Shown one piece after another: positions 25,899 through 36,860 of a DNA stretch of 64,000 nt. The position numbers and the translations under genes were made by a program. Location of the stretch: positions 4,570,001 to 4,634,000 of the forward strand of contig JAQPZY010001684.1 in NCBI GenBank assembly GCA_029931535.1, written 5' to 3'. Within the stretch, counting starts at the first letter, position 1. Each line of letters opens with the position of its first letter. The DNA comes from Margaritifera margaritifera (Eukaryota; Mollusca; Bivalvia; Unionida; Margaritiferidae). The notes beneath the pieces were generated by a model. The model searched no databases. It was not told where the DNA came from and saw only the letters and a program-made list of their open reading frames with translations.

Positions 25899-26362
25899 TT
25901 TCTGACTTTATGAGAACTAAAAGACACAAATTCGCCCGTTTTCTCAATGGAAATAGGTAAATTTCAAAATATCACTGTCCTGGTCACAAAAGCAAAGTTT
26001 ATGGGGAATAATGACCATTTTCTATACTTTTGAGGCATAAGCAATTAGGAAATAACACTTACTACCCAGGAACAAAAATTGTGTTACATAGTGTTATTGC
26101 GTTTATGAGCCCAACAAGTCTGGCAAAACATTGCCTCAGTATCAGTGTAACGTTTGTGTTTTTTATATTTTGTAAAATGACTATATTTAGGTAGTATATA
26201 TTTTTTCTGACTTTATTAAAACGAAAAGACACAAATTCGCCCGTTTTCTCATTGGAAATAGGTAAATTTCAAAATATCACTGTCCTGGTCACAAAAGCAA
26301 AGTTTATGGGGAATAATAGCCATTTTCTATTCTTTTTTGAGGCATAAGCAATTAGGAAATAA
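25899..26362 (-). repeat. Right terminal repeat plus its tandem duplicate
   Basis: The right terminal repeat, with about 60 bp of adjoining sequence (TTCTGACTTTAT ... AAGCAATTAGGAAATAA), occurs at 25899-26057 and again in direct orientation at 26207-26362. The second copy lies outside the element end at 26088, so it is either a terminal duplication or the stub of a second insertion. Confidence 0.85.
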
Positions 26363-26644
26363 AATGTGTGTGAATGATGGACAGATATAAGGACAGACGC
26401 ACGGACAAACATACGTGATATCACCTATGCCTTGTATTTCACAACATTGGCCACTAGTGGAACATACAAAACATACGTTATACAAGAGTGTAGGGACCAT
26501 AGCGCTTCTTATGAAATTTAGAATTTATCCTCCTGTTAATTTCTTCATTTGTCTCGTTTTTTCGGCAATAATATGTCTTAGGGATGCCAACATTGTTAAA
26601 TATCTCTTGGAGACACAATATATTGAAGTTCTATATTGTTTCAG

Positions 26645-26748
26645 ATTTGGGACAACACTGGTTTCACTACATTACAGAGGTCGATAAGTTTTGCAAAAAG
26701 AATCCGGATTATCCGATAATCAATCTGAAGTACGAAGAGATAAAGAAG
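26645..26748 (+). CDS. Cytosolic sulfotransferase, internal exon
   Basis: A 104-nt exon bounded by an acceptor with a pyrimidine-rich TTCTATATTGTTTCAG and a donor AAG|GTTAGG. It encodes GQHWFHYITEVDKFCKKNPD followed by YPIINLKYEEIKK, matching the sulfotransferase region where a Tyr-Glu-Asp/Glu-Leu/Ile-Lys-Lys motif precedes the 3'-phosphate-binding part of the PAPS site. It starts in phase 1, compatible with the first exon. The gap between exons is about 12.3 kb and holds Polinton debris, an LTR and a DNA transposon. The exons coding for the catalytic His and the RKGxxGDWK motif were not seen. It most likely belongs to the same gene as 14156-14375; two separate sulfotransferase fragments are possible. 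Confidence 0.72.
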
Positions 26749-26929
26749 GTTAGGATTTATTACGAAAATCACTTGTTATTTCTACAATGTTCTTCGAATC
26801 AAAGTTCTCATGGTCATTACTATTTACATACGAAACTGGTCCAGACATATTGAATTTTTGTCATTTATTCAAACGTTTTCTTCTATGTGATTTGTGTCAA
26901 TATTAGCAAAATGTATCCTTTGTCTACGT

Positions 26930-27312
26930 AGGGTAATTCTACTTAACAGCCAATTCTGACCTGTTATTAATAGCTACATGGCTTTGTGCTCTGACCAGTT
27001 ATTAATAGCTACATGGCTTTGTGCTCTGACCAGTTATTAATAGCTACATGGCTTTGTGCTCTGACCAGTTATTAATAGCTACATGGCTTTGCGCTATGGT
27101 CAATAGGGTAATTCTACTTTACAGCCAATTCTGACCTGTTATTAATAGCTACATGGCTTTGTGCTATGGTCAGTAGGGTAAGTCTGCTTAACAGCTAATT
27201 ATGAACTCTTACTAATAGGTACATGGCTCTGTGCTATGGTCAGTAGGGTAAGTCTGCTTAACAGCTAATTATGAACTCTTATTAATAGCTACATGGCTCT
27301 GTGCCATGGTCA
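26930..27312. repeat. 35-bp tandem repeat with longer variants
   Basis: The 35-bp unit CTGACCAGTTATTAATAGCT + ACATGGCTTTGTGCT repeats several times, then passes into about 70-bp units that add GGTCAGTAGGGTAAGTCTGC. This is a typical minisatellite with higher-order units. Confidence 0.93.
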
Positions 27313-27564
27313 ATATGATAGATAAGTACATGCTGCGTGTGCATTGCCGTATTTATATAAGGGATCATTTAAAAAGTAGACGGCAATTATTAAAACATAC
27401 AATTATGAAAACAGGTTTACATGATAATATCGTGTAGCAAACTGCATTTTTTATGTGCATGTATAAATCAATCTATTGAAATACAATGAAAACAAATTAT
27501 AAAGGAAAAAAAAAACATTTTTTTTTCCAAATTAAAATCTTCTGCCCAGAATCTATTTGCTTCT

Positions 27565-27860
27565 AATACAAACCAGTTGTAAGAGTATTCTATAAGTATC
27601 ATTTTACGGTTGTAAGAGTACTCTAGAAGTGTCTTATTATGGTTGTAAGAGTATAGTAAAGGTGTTTTCGTACTGTTGTAAGAATACTTTAAAAGTGTAT
27701 TATGGTTGTATGAGTACTCTAAAAGTATTTTCTTACTGTTGTAAGATTATTAATCTTACAACAGTAAGAAGACACTTTTAGAGTACTCATACAATAAGAA
27801 TATTCTAAAAGTGTCTTATTGTGGTTGTTAGAGTACTCTAAAAGTGTCTTCTTATGGTTT
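27565..27860. repeat. Diverged 30-35-bp tandem repeat containing a hairpin
   Basis: Imperfect units built around TTGTAAGAGTACTCTAAAAG alternate with TGTCTTATTATGG. Near 27750 the orientation flips, giving the inverted repeat listed separately. Confidence 0.85.
27706..27794. repeat. 44-bp inverted repeat with 1-nt loop
   Basis: Two 44-bp arms (27706-27749 and 27751-27794) are complementary at 42 of 44 positions around a single T. The centre reads TGTTGTAAGATTATTAATCT and the outer ends are TTGTATGAGTACTC. It could extrude as a cruciform. Confidence 0.93.
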
Positions 27861-27894
27861 TAAGAGTATTATTATTTTGAATGTTCTTTTACTG

Positions 27895-28175
27895 CACAAT
27901 TATAGTCCGTTCTTATTACAATTACTCCACAATTGCAGTCCGTGTTTATTACAATTACTCCGCAATTACAGTCCGTTTTTATTAAAAATAGGTCAGTCAC
28001 CTCTCACAAAGTTTCGACCATTTCTCGCCGTATGGACTTAAGATTATTTAGCTTATGTGTAATTCACCCCCCACCCCCTTGAGAAATGCATACAATATCA
28101 GTCCGTTTTTATTACAATTACTCCGCAATTGCAGTCCGTTTTTATTACAAATAGGACAATCACCAAAATTTCGAC
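27895..28175. repeat. Tandem repeat with CCGTTTTTATTACAATTACT units
   Basis: Units of about 33 bp (TTATTACAATTACTCCGCAA plus TTGCAGTCCGTT) recur in two groups, each followed by a CATTTCTCGC-containing module, indicating a larger duplication. Confidence 0.85.
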
Positions 28176-28269
28176 CATTTCTCGCGGTGCAAATGCATAC
28201 AACGCCTTCACCAAAGATATTATCACTTTACGCAGATTGCCCATTTAATGAATACAGAGAATAAACAAA

Positions 28270-29200
28270 TCTAAAAATAATGCATGAAAAAAATTAGACT
28301 AAATTTTTAATAATAGTTTATTATTGCTTACAACACATTTTTCTTTTTTGTAAATTGTCACTAGAATAAAATTTGTAACGTAAATAACTTTACTTGGATC
28401 AAGTTAGCATGAGAATGTGCGAACAAAGTTACTTGAAAATATCATCATGAAATTCTTTTATGGAACTTAAGACTAAACAAAATTATCATTATGCAACTGT
28501 ATGCCCCATAATCAGTAATTTGCATATGTCCACATGACTGTACAAACAGACAGATGGTACAGTGACGATGAATGATGTGCAACCCTTCATTTTATAGTCC
28601 GATCCTAACAGGCCATAAAATTAAAATATCATAAATATAACAAAAATAAACCTAAAATAATCAAACAGCTGATTTAATTTGAATCAAATGCGTTTTATGC
28701 GAACTTTGGAAAGCACATTTTGAAATTTAATTTTCAAATTTAATTTTTAATTTATTCCTAATTTACTATATAATTACCAAGTCTAAATTATAATAGATGT
28801 GATTTTAGTCATGGAAAACAAACTGTAAAATTCTTGAAAAGTTATAAAGGGGTTACTGCAAGAATTACTTAGTACAAAATCTGACCTATAACTACAGTTT
28901 ATTACAAATTTGAAGAAAACTTTACGATATGTAAAGAGTCAAGAGACGGTCTCCGAACTTTAATGGTTCATTTACATATTAATTATGACTTCTGCATTAT
29001 TTCCGCTTTTCAATTTCTTCAGAATGTTAGAAATATCAGCCAATAATTACATGATTATTATAAGCTGGCTCTGCATAAAAACACATCATTGGGTGTCATT
29101 TCTTAAAAACTACGTAGACAAAGGGAGTTATCAAATCATAGTAAATTTGTAAGCTACATTCACATACATCTGCCAAAATGTTAAAATGTACTTACCTGCC
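28270..29200. other. Non-coding stretch, nothing recognised
   Basis: AT-rich DNA without a supported exon or element. Confidence 0.4.
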
Positions 29201-29255
29201 GTGCAGTATGTATAGCTGGATGCTGTTCTTTCTTCGATTTTATGCTGGTGTGGTG

Positions 29256-29440
29256 GGGGAGGGGGCCGAGTGGTATAAGGCGCCTGCCTTTAAAGATCAC
29301 TCACACAGCTCACCTCTCTCCGCCTTAGTTCGAGTCTCGCCACTAGCTTCCCGTGGGTCAGTGGTTCTTCCCGGCGTTTTTCTGGGTCCCTCCTCCACCA
29401 AATATACTGGCCGGAATGTATACCCTACTGTGTGCTAAAA
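29256..29440 (+). repeat. tRNA-derived SINE-like element
   Basis: An A-box-like GGCCGAGTGGTATAAGGCGC and a B-box-like TTAGTTCGAGTCTCGCC, separated by about 48 bp, resemble a tRNA-Ser/Leu-type pol III promoter with a long variable arm. A body containing CTTCCCGTGGGTCAGTGG and CCCTCCTCCACCAAATATAC follows, as in deuterostome and mollusc SINE bodies. The large open frame across it is incidental. Confidence 0.65.
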
Positions 29441-29871
29441 TTGGTGTTGAAGCCCACAAAACTCACAAAACGGATTTTACTAGCTTCGAGCACTAAGAAT
29501 ACATTACCTATGTGATCTGTTTAATTACGTCCCTAAGTGATAAATTAGTGGAATAATGATACATGTTTAAGACATGCTAGCCCAGTTACCATGGTCCTTA
29601 AATAAGCACAAAAGTGAATGCACATTAATCTAATAGACGTACTTCAAACGCTTAGTGTTTGAACATGTGTGTTGCTAGCGTAAAAATGACTTGGACGCAA
29701 AAACGTTAAGACGCCTGAACTGTCCAAGGAAGTAAGTAGGGTTCGTGTGTTGGTGAATGCGTGTGTGTGCACGTGTTTGTTTAAAGTTTGAGTAAATATA
29801 GTATTAATATTATTCTGTATCGAGAGTGCCTATCAGAAGATACGTTTGAATCACATGATCTCTCTAATTTG

Positions 29872-30250
29872 TAAAATCGAGCTATCCATTACGCGCAATT
29901 AGTTCTCCATTACGCTAAATCGAAACTTTCACTTTGCATTCGAACTACCTAGCAAGCCAACAAGACCATTACGTGAAAACATTTCACGCTCTCGAATCTC
30001 GAATGCACGTATTCGAAGCTGGCTACGCAATTTCGAGAGAACGAATTGGAAACGTCGTGGGAATCACATAATCACGTATTCAAGAGAACATGAATCCGTA
30101 ATCTCTAAGCTCGAATAATAGAGACACAGAGGGGGGGGGGATGGGGAGAAAAGTATTTTTATCACATGATTTCTCTCCTTATCGCGTATTCGAAGAGCGA
30201 TTCACCGCTTAGAGGCTCAAATGCGTGATCCCGAGTCTCGCATACGCGAT

Positions 30251-30336
<86 letters not shown>

Positions 30337-30600
30337 AGCCAGCTTTATTATATGCCTTCTGGAGAATTTTCGTATTTGAGCATCGCGGACGCGCATTAAA
30401 GCCATTTCAAACAACCTTTCCTACTGGATCTTTGGAGATCGCGTATTCGAGCTTAGAATACGCACATTTGAGCTTCGAGAACGCGAAATGTTTTCACGTT
30501 ATGGCCCTGTTGGCCGTCTTGGCAGCTCAATTATGCGAAGTGGAAGTTTCGATTTCACGAAGTAGAGAACTGTTTTAGCGTAATTAGTCTAGGAATAATC
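29872..30600. mobile_element. Foldback element with GA-repeat centre
   Basis: Sequence at about 29872-30020 is the imperfect inverted complement of about 30430-30600: shared blocks include ACGTGAAAACATTTC against GAAATGTTTTCACGT, ATCGAAACTTTCACTT against AAGTGGAAGTTTCGAT, and AATTAGTTCTC against its complement. The middle is filled by a (GA)n array. No open frame codes for a transposase, so this is a non-autonomous foldback element or a hairpin-forming repeat. Confidence 0.75.
30253..30333. repeat. (GA)n microsatellite
   Basis: A GA array of about 81 bp in the loop of the foldback element. Confidence 0.97.
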
Positions 30601-31139
30601 TTCTGCAAGGTCAAACAAAATTGCAACAAAAATTATTTTTGCACAGTGCGTTTTGGCAAGGTCTCCAAATTAATATACTAAAAGTACAGGAAAATATAGT
30701 TGGTGGAAATATTAGAAATTTTCACATTTTGTAGACGTACTTTTTTGCATAGAATGTAACTTTTTTAATAATGTCCGACCACAGTTTTTTTAATCTCTTC
30801 ATCATAACCTGCTTAATCCTGTAAAATATATTGAATGTACGAATAATTTATTCTATCCAGCAATATTGATTAACTCTGTCATTGATTTTCAGTATAAAAC
30901 TAAGCTGAATAGTAAGGGGGGAGTGGAAGGGCTGGTGGCACATTCAGCATAGTGACAGTCAGTTAAAGATAGACAGGATGTGACTGGCAGGTAGAGACAG
31001 AGCAGAAAAAGAAAGCATCACTTGGCCACGCTATTGTCCAAGCAGCTAGACTGCATGTTGTCACTGCACCCCTACAAATTGGCTTAGCTGTGCAACTTCA
31101 TCACCATTTCGGGTCACGATTCCTCATATATTCTCTGCA

Positions 31140-34100
31140 CTAGCATGGTTTTTGCAGCTCATATGGTGAAGTTAAGAATTTTGAAAAGAGAGCAGCAGCA
31201 GTACAAATAGAGGCAACTGTCACAACAGAAGAACAGTTCATTCAATACGTTGGTGACAATGTGGATCATAATGTTAGGACTCTGGATGGCCATGGAACAT
31301 TTCATGGTATGGGAATGATAGCCGCAATGACTCAGGGTTAGTTTGTATCAAGAGCTGTTCCAAGGTGTGATGTTTTATCAGATGATATTATTTCAGCTGG
31401 AACAGTAGATGTATACCAGTATACCTTTCCAAAGGCTCACGATATTGTCACTGTTGCTGACCTCAATGCAACAAGAATCCAATAAGAGCTTTGCAAGGCA
31501 ACACCTACAGATATACTGTGGAAGACCTCACCCATCCTAGAATGGCCACGCCCCAGTTGATCTGGCTTTATGCAAATGTTTATCAAGGGAATCATGTAGG
31601 GAAAGCATCAATTACATTCCTACCAATGATTGACTTGGACCCAAGTGATATGTCATGTATCTATGCTACACTGATCTTCTTGACAAATCAAGCTAGAAAG
31701 AATAATGTGACACCAGTGATAACCTTTGAGCAGCCGCTATGGCGGAAAGCTCATACCATCAAAAGCAACGAGCCACATGGCAGCCCCTTGAAGTGAGTCA
31801 TGCTACAACTTGGTGTACTTCACATTAAAATTAGTTTTCTAGGTTGTATTGGACACCTGATGGATGGCTCTGGTCTTCGAGAGATACTTGAAATTGTATA
31901 TGGCAGGAATGCAGTTACGCACATGATGACTGGAAAAGCCATTGCAAGAGCTAGAATTGAATATTCTTGTTTTGGAATCAACTTTCCAGTTGCCAACAAC
32001 TTGGAAGTTTATAGAAGTACCTGAAGGCGAGACTTGCGAATCATTTAAAGAGGAAATAGTGATAGAAGATGACACTCAGTTTGTATCTGGAGAAGGTTGG
32101 AGAGTACAAAAGAAAAGATAAAATGCAACAGAACAAGCCTATTATGGATGCAGTACATGGACATGATTGACATTCTAAAGAGTTTTCTAAGAGGAGAAAG
32201 AACTGCCAACTGGAATTTCTACTTGTCTTTCATGAGGCAGATGCTCCTTTTTTTTTTTTTTTTTTTTTTTGCTGCAGCAGGGCATAATCTCTATGCAAAG
32301 ACAGTTCATTTCTACATTCAGGAAATGATATATCTTGAAACAAATTATCCAAGTGTGTATGAAGCCTCTATGAAAGGACACCATGCTGTACGATGTAGTG
32401 TGAGATTCTGGGGAGGCCTTTCCACGACCTCATAATTGAGCAAGTGCTGATGCGTAGCATTAAGACCACTGGAGGACTTACCAGAGGTAGAGGTATGTCA
32501 GAACTTCAGAGGCTTGTCTGGGTCAATTCAATACCAACTTGCACTGAAATCAGTCATGCAGTGCAAGAATTTGCAGGGTCAATATTCCAAACCAGTGATC
32601 AACACAAGGAAGCATCTAATGCAAGGAAGGAGAAAGACTGCAAAGACACTGAAAAACTGGTACAGGTCTTGAAGTCAAGAAACCCATTCAGTTGTGAAGA
32701 TCTGTCTCTCCGCTGCATAGTCTTAGGAGTGGTGGCACATGAATCGGTCAACGTGGACATATCAACAGCCGTTGGACAGAAGATAATAGAATATATGAAA
32801 GGCCAGGACATCTACAAATATTCCTTCAAGAAGAATTAACAGGCAATCACTCTAGGTAGCAAGATTACAGTTAAAGTTGATCATGAAGCCATCCACATTG
32901 ACCCTGAAATTCTCTTTCAGAGATTGGCATTAGTTGTCAGAAACGCAAACACAGACATGGAAGAACTATTTAAGTATGAACTTTGCAGCTATTCTGTCTC
33001 CATGTTGGAGACATCTGGTGTGTTGATGCAGGCAAACAAGGCAGTACTTGCTGATGCATTGTGGAAGGAAGTACAAGATAGTCAAAATACAACATCTTCC
33101 ATTTGTCTTCCATTGTATGTCTTAGATCGGGCAGCTTTACTGCATCGTTCGCCTTGGAATAAGGGCTCGACATTTCAAGACATATGCAGTTTGTATATGC
33201 ACTACGTGACAAGAAAGTATGGGAGATGTTCAGTGGTGTTTGACGGTTACAAAGAGGTTGCATCAGTGAAAGATGTCACACATATGAGACGATCAGCAAC
33301 AACAGGCACAATTGTATCGATTCACTGTGATGCAAGAACACTTCTCACTGTAAACAAGAATGTGTTCTTGACAAATAAAGAGATCAAACAACGTTTCATA
33401 TACATGCTGGGAGAATGTCTTGAAAATGCTGGATGTGAAACATTACATGCACTTGGAGATGCAGATGTTCTTTTTGTGTAGACTGCAGTTGCTGCAACCA
33501 CTGAAAGAGATATAAAGTTGTAGCTGATGACACTGACATACTTGTGCTTCTTTGTTATCATGCCAGCATGGAAAGCAAAGAAATAATATTCAACCAGAAC
33601 CCAAGCGTACCTCTAGGAAAGTCACAAGCTGGAACATCAAATGCACCAAGAATTCCTTAGTTATGGTAACCTGCAAAATTCTTCTCTTCATTCACGCTCT
33701 GCTAGGTTGTGATACAACCTCACAACTGCATGGGCTTGGAAAATGTGTTGGACGCATGAAGATCAGGCAGCTTGAAGAGTACGCAGAGGTCTTCAACAAC
33801 TCCAACTCTGCTGCTGATGATGTGGTTTCGGCTGGAGAAAAAGCCTTGGTTGTTGTTTACAGTGGTAAATCAACTAATACCGTACATGTGTTTCGTTATA
33901 AGCATTTCTGTGAGAAGGTAAAGAAGGCCTCAACATTTGTCTAGTTGCGGTCACTGCTTTCAACATCTGCTTCAGCCAAGTACCACTCGCTCCGTGTCTA
34001 CTAGCAAGTTCAAGTCTGGCAAAGTAATGATAAATTAGACCCCATTAAGTGGGGATGGAAAGAAGTCCAAGGAGCTCTTCTTCCTATGGCCAGTGAAACC

Positions 34101-34292
34101 CAACCAGCACCAATCAGCCTGTTGGAGATGATCAGATGCAACTGTAAGATTTATTGTAGCACTGTAAGATGCACGTGCTGCAAACATAATCTTGAATGTT
34201 CACCTGCCTGCGGTGAATGTTGTGGTTCTGCTTGTACCAATGCTCCTCCTATGGACTGTGATATGAAGGAGACAGAAGATTATGAGGACTGA
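31140..34292 (+). pseudogene. Intronless broken copy of a large multicopy gene with FEN-like nuclease domain and Cys-rich tail
   Basis: About 3.1 kb reads as one long protein in shifting frames. Blocks in order: YVGDNVDHNVRTLDGHGTFH (about 31235-31310); a TYRYTVEDLTHPRMATPQ block; GSGLREILEIVYG; FAAAGHNLYAKTVHFYIQEM (about 32260-32330); TTGGLTRGRGMSELQRLVW; a PIN/XPG-like segment from VVFDGYKEVASVKD through GDADVLFV, a stop, and DDTDILVLL (33235-33550), whose spaced acidic residues resemble the metal-binding residues of FEN/XPG nucleases; HALLGCDTTSQLHGLGK; and a Cys-rich tail LLEMIRCNCKIYCSTVRCTC (34086-34292). I recognise it as a multicopy uncharacterised family of molluscs and cnidarians. 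At least six breaks and no introns indicate a dead retroposed or transposon-borne copy. A T22 run interrupts it at 32249. Function is unknown. Confidence 0.75.
32249..32270. repeat. T22 run inside the former coding sequence
   Basis: Twenty-two T residues lie between the codons for QMLL and AAAGHN, where related proteins have only a couple of hydrophobic residues. It is an expansion of a short TTT tract or a small insertion. Confidence 0.85.
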
Positions 34293-35184
34293 CATGTTGA
34301 TTTGTATCCTTTTCATATATGACTGTCCCAAGTAGTTATTTACGGTGAATATTTCGATATTACGTGAGACAATTTGACAATAATTACAACTGATACCGCT
34401 GTCGTGAGTGTTAGTATTTGTACAAGTTTTACATTATTGATTTGTTAAATGTTTCCAGTAAATGATATTTTCTATTATCTTGCTTTAACAGAGTAAGCAT
34501 TATATTGATATTAAGTAACGTTTATGTGCTATTACAAGCTGATAAAAAAAACTATTACAAACATTGGATGATAAGTTTTGAAACTTAGGATCTCTGACAC
34601 TGTATTTCTCTTTATCGTAAGTGTATTAAACATATAGAAATTATTATCTTTGTTATTTTAGTTTCAAGCATATCATTAAAACACTAAACTTAAATCCAAT
34701 GAAGTTTTAATGTTAACAGCTTGAAATCAATGCATCAGTTACTACTTTTTGAGATTTCTGAGACTGACTGATATGTATATACGTACAAAGGTACATGACA
34801 TTATAATGTAATTTTTCATTACTTCCACTAAATATTGTTTCCTATACTATTAGTATGATGTTTTAGGTACCTTGTAGAAATGCATTGCACAAAAATAATT
34901 TTTATTGCAATTTGCTTGACCAAATTGAGACAATATTCCTGGACTAAATGGAGAGAGATCATGCGACTGAAAGTTGTCTCCTGAGTTCGCGTAACTGAGC
35001 CCGAGATCCCAAGAAGTTTCCATGTTATGACCCTGACGGTTTGCCATAGACATGTTACAATGTTTTACTTCATGTGTAAAGCTTGTTTTTGAAGTAAAGG
35101 CTGGCAGTAATAAATTTTATTCACATTTCCAGTTTGTTTAGTAATGGTTACATTGCCGACACAAGACAATGCATCGCAAATACC

Positions 35185-35550
35185 AGCTGCATAGTATCTC
35201 TAGTCCCCTCAGCCCTAGAGATGATACTATGTTACTAAGTAGCCGATATTTTTGATACATTGTCAAGTGTCAATCATGTAACCAATTTGTCTAAGGACCT
35301 CGCGATTTTTTCCTAGAGCCTAAACATTCGCAACTTCGAGGTCAATTTAACGGATCATACATCGAATGTATGCCGGTAGCTGCCATTAGCTGCCGTTCGG
35401 ACCACCTCAGTTATCCACGAAACAAGGATTCACCGAGAAGTTGTGAATGATGGAACTATTTTTGCATTCGCAACTTCTCAGTCAATCCTACGGTCAATTC
35501 AATCGTAGAAACAGCAGAGGTGGTCCGAATAGATTGCGGTTTCTTTTATA
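35185..35550. repeat. Foldback-like repeat
   Basis: Several inverted pairs are nested: AGTATCTCTAG against CTAGAGATGATACT (35190-35232); CGGACCACCTCAG against GAGGTGGTCCG (35397 and 35517); and ATTCACCGAGAAGTTG against CAACTTCTCAGT (35428 and 35469). Direct copies of ATTCGCAACTTC also occur at 35328 and 35466. It looks like a degraded palindromic element. Confidence 0.6.
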
Positions 35551-36129
35551 GCGAAGGAATTTCCTGCGAACAAAATATATAATTTTTCTGTACATTACTG
35601 CGCTGATATACATCCCAGGCATATTTTTGTTTCGCAGAAATTATCGACGTGGTCCAAATGAGAACATAAAGTATATTTACCGCTCTGTTACAATTAGGTG
35701 CTGCGATTAACTCAGTGTTCAGAATTTTCAAAATGGATGGACTGGACAGATTCAAATTCTATTTTCTTACCGCTTTCGATGACTCGGTCACTTGACTTTG
35801 AGCCAGGCATTAGATAAGTATTAAGTTAATCGGGATGATAGCTCTGATAGAATACGGAATATTTCAATTTTTTTGGCAGTTATGTTGGTATGATGGGAGA
35901 GGGCCCATCTATCGTATACCCCATCTACTTTACTGCATATTGTTTTGTTTTCTTGTAATGATAATTTGGAATAATAATAAAGCAGATACTGCTTGCAAAA
36001 AAATATAATTTAAAAAAAAAAAATTTATATATATTTTTAATGGGTGTTTTTGCTTAGTTGAGATGATTTTAATTTTGGCAAATTCTTAATTCCACACTAA
36101 TTATAATTTTTCCCATCAAAATCAATTAA

Positions 36130-36840
36130 CATATCTACGTGACTATCTCTATCTCTTTCTCTCTCTAACTAGCTTTATAAGTTTGTCTGCCAGATATATT
36201 GAAATCGTTTTAAATTTTTAATGTCTTGTGTATTTATCGGACATTTATTTATAAAGGCCTTATAATTTTGTATCCAGTCTCTCAAATCTATATATGATTC
36301 TACTCTTATTGGTCGATATGTATCGATATGTGGTGTTAAATAATTACTTGGGCAAAAAACCAATGCGTATTATTACTTATCTCCTGATTATATTTTGTAT
36401 CTCGTCTATAAAACTTATTTTTAATTTTCGCATCTATTTCAGTTTTGGTCATTATGTTTACAGGCAATGTTCTATGATACCAATCTTAACAATGTTGTCT
36501 CACTCCTAGTCTATGAAATAAGTCTAGCTGGACATGTACTGGACCCAAAGCTTTAATTTTTCTACTTATTATTAGGTTCATTTTCTTTAAAAAAAATAAA
36601 AACAAATCATGATTAATGTAATTCTCTCCTGCTTCAAATCGATACTCGTTTAAACGCCTATTAAATAAGTCCTGGAGAGTTCATGTCATAATTATATATT
36701 TAGTTTGAGTAATAATTCTGTTTATTTCTTTTCCCGTCGCAGTACGAATTAAATCCTCTTTTGTCAGATTTTGGAATACGTTTATCAAGCAAGTTCTTCA
36801 CCATTTATTACAGTATTATTATTTTCAATGAAAAATTCTG
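36130..36840 (-). pseudogene. Second polymerase B fragment, N-terminal region
   Basis: The minus-strand frame 36175-36363 contains YRPIRVESYIDLRDWIQNYK and NKCPINTQDI. The NKCPIN block and its spacing match the N-terminal block at 20451-20660 of the larger polymerase B pseudogene. A further upstream piece (IKALGPVHVQLDLFHRLGV, about 36495-36560) fits the same N-terminal domain. No palm motifs follow, so only the 5' part remains. Assignment depends on similarity to the better-supported copy; it is probably another Polinton relic. Confidence 0.5.
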
Positions 36841-36860
36841 TATGAAATTTACTTTCCTAT

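Larger units (their letters stand above)
24001..26088 (+). mobile_element. DNA transposon with about 140-bp terminal inverted repeats
   Basis: The left end (about 24001-24145, starting TGTAACAAAATTTTT and including GGGTAGTAAGTGTTATTTCC) is the inverted complement of the right end (about 25955-26088, ending in GTGTTACA). Between them lies one intron-containing gene (24303-25830). I found no convincing target-site duplication. The superfamily is not identified: the internal protein is a known uncharacterised multicopy family rather than a named transposase. The gene could be captured cargo or a still undescribed transposase. Confidence 0.75.

Noticed and set aside
29178..29215. Minus-strand exon ending in a perfect CAG|GTAAGT donor
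   Set aside because: The donor is strong, but no acceptor or coding frame supports an exon.
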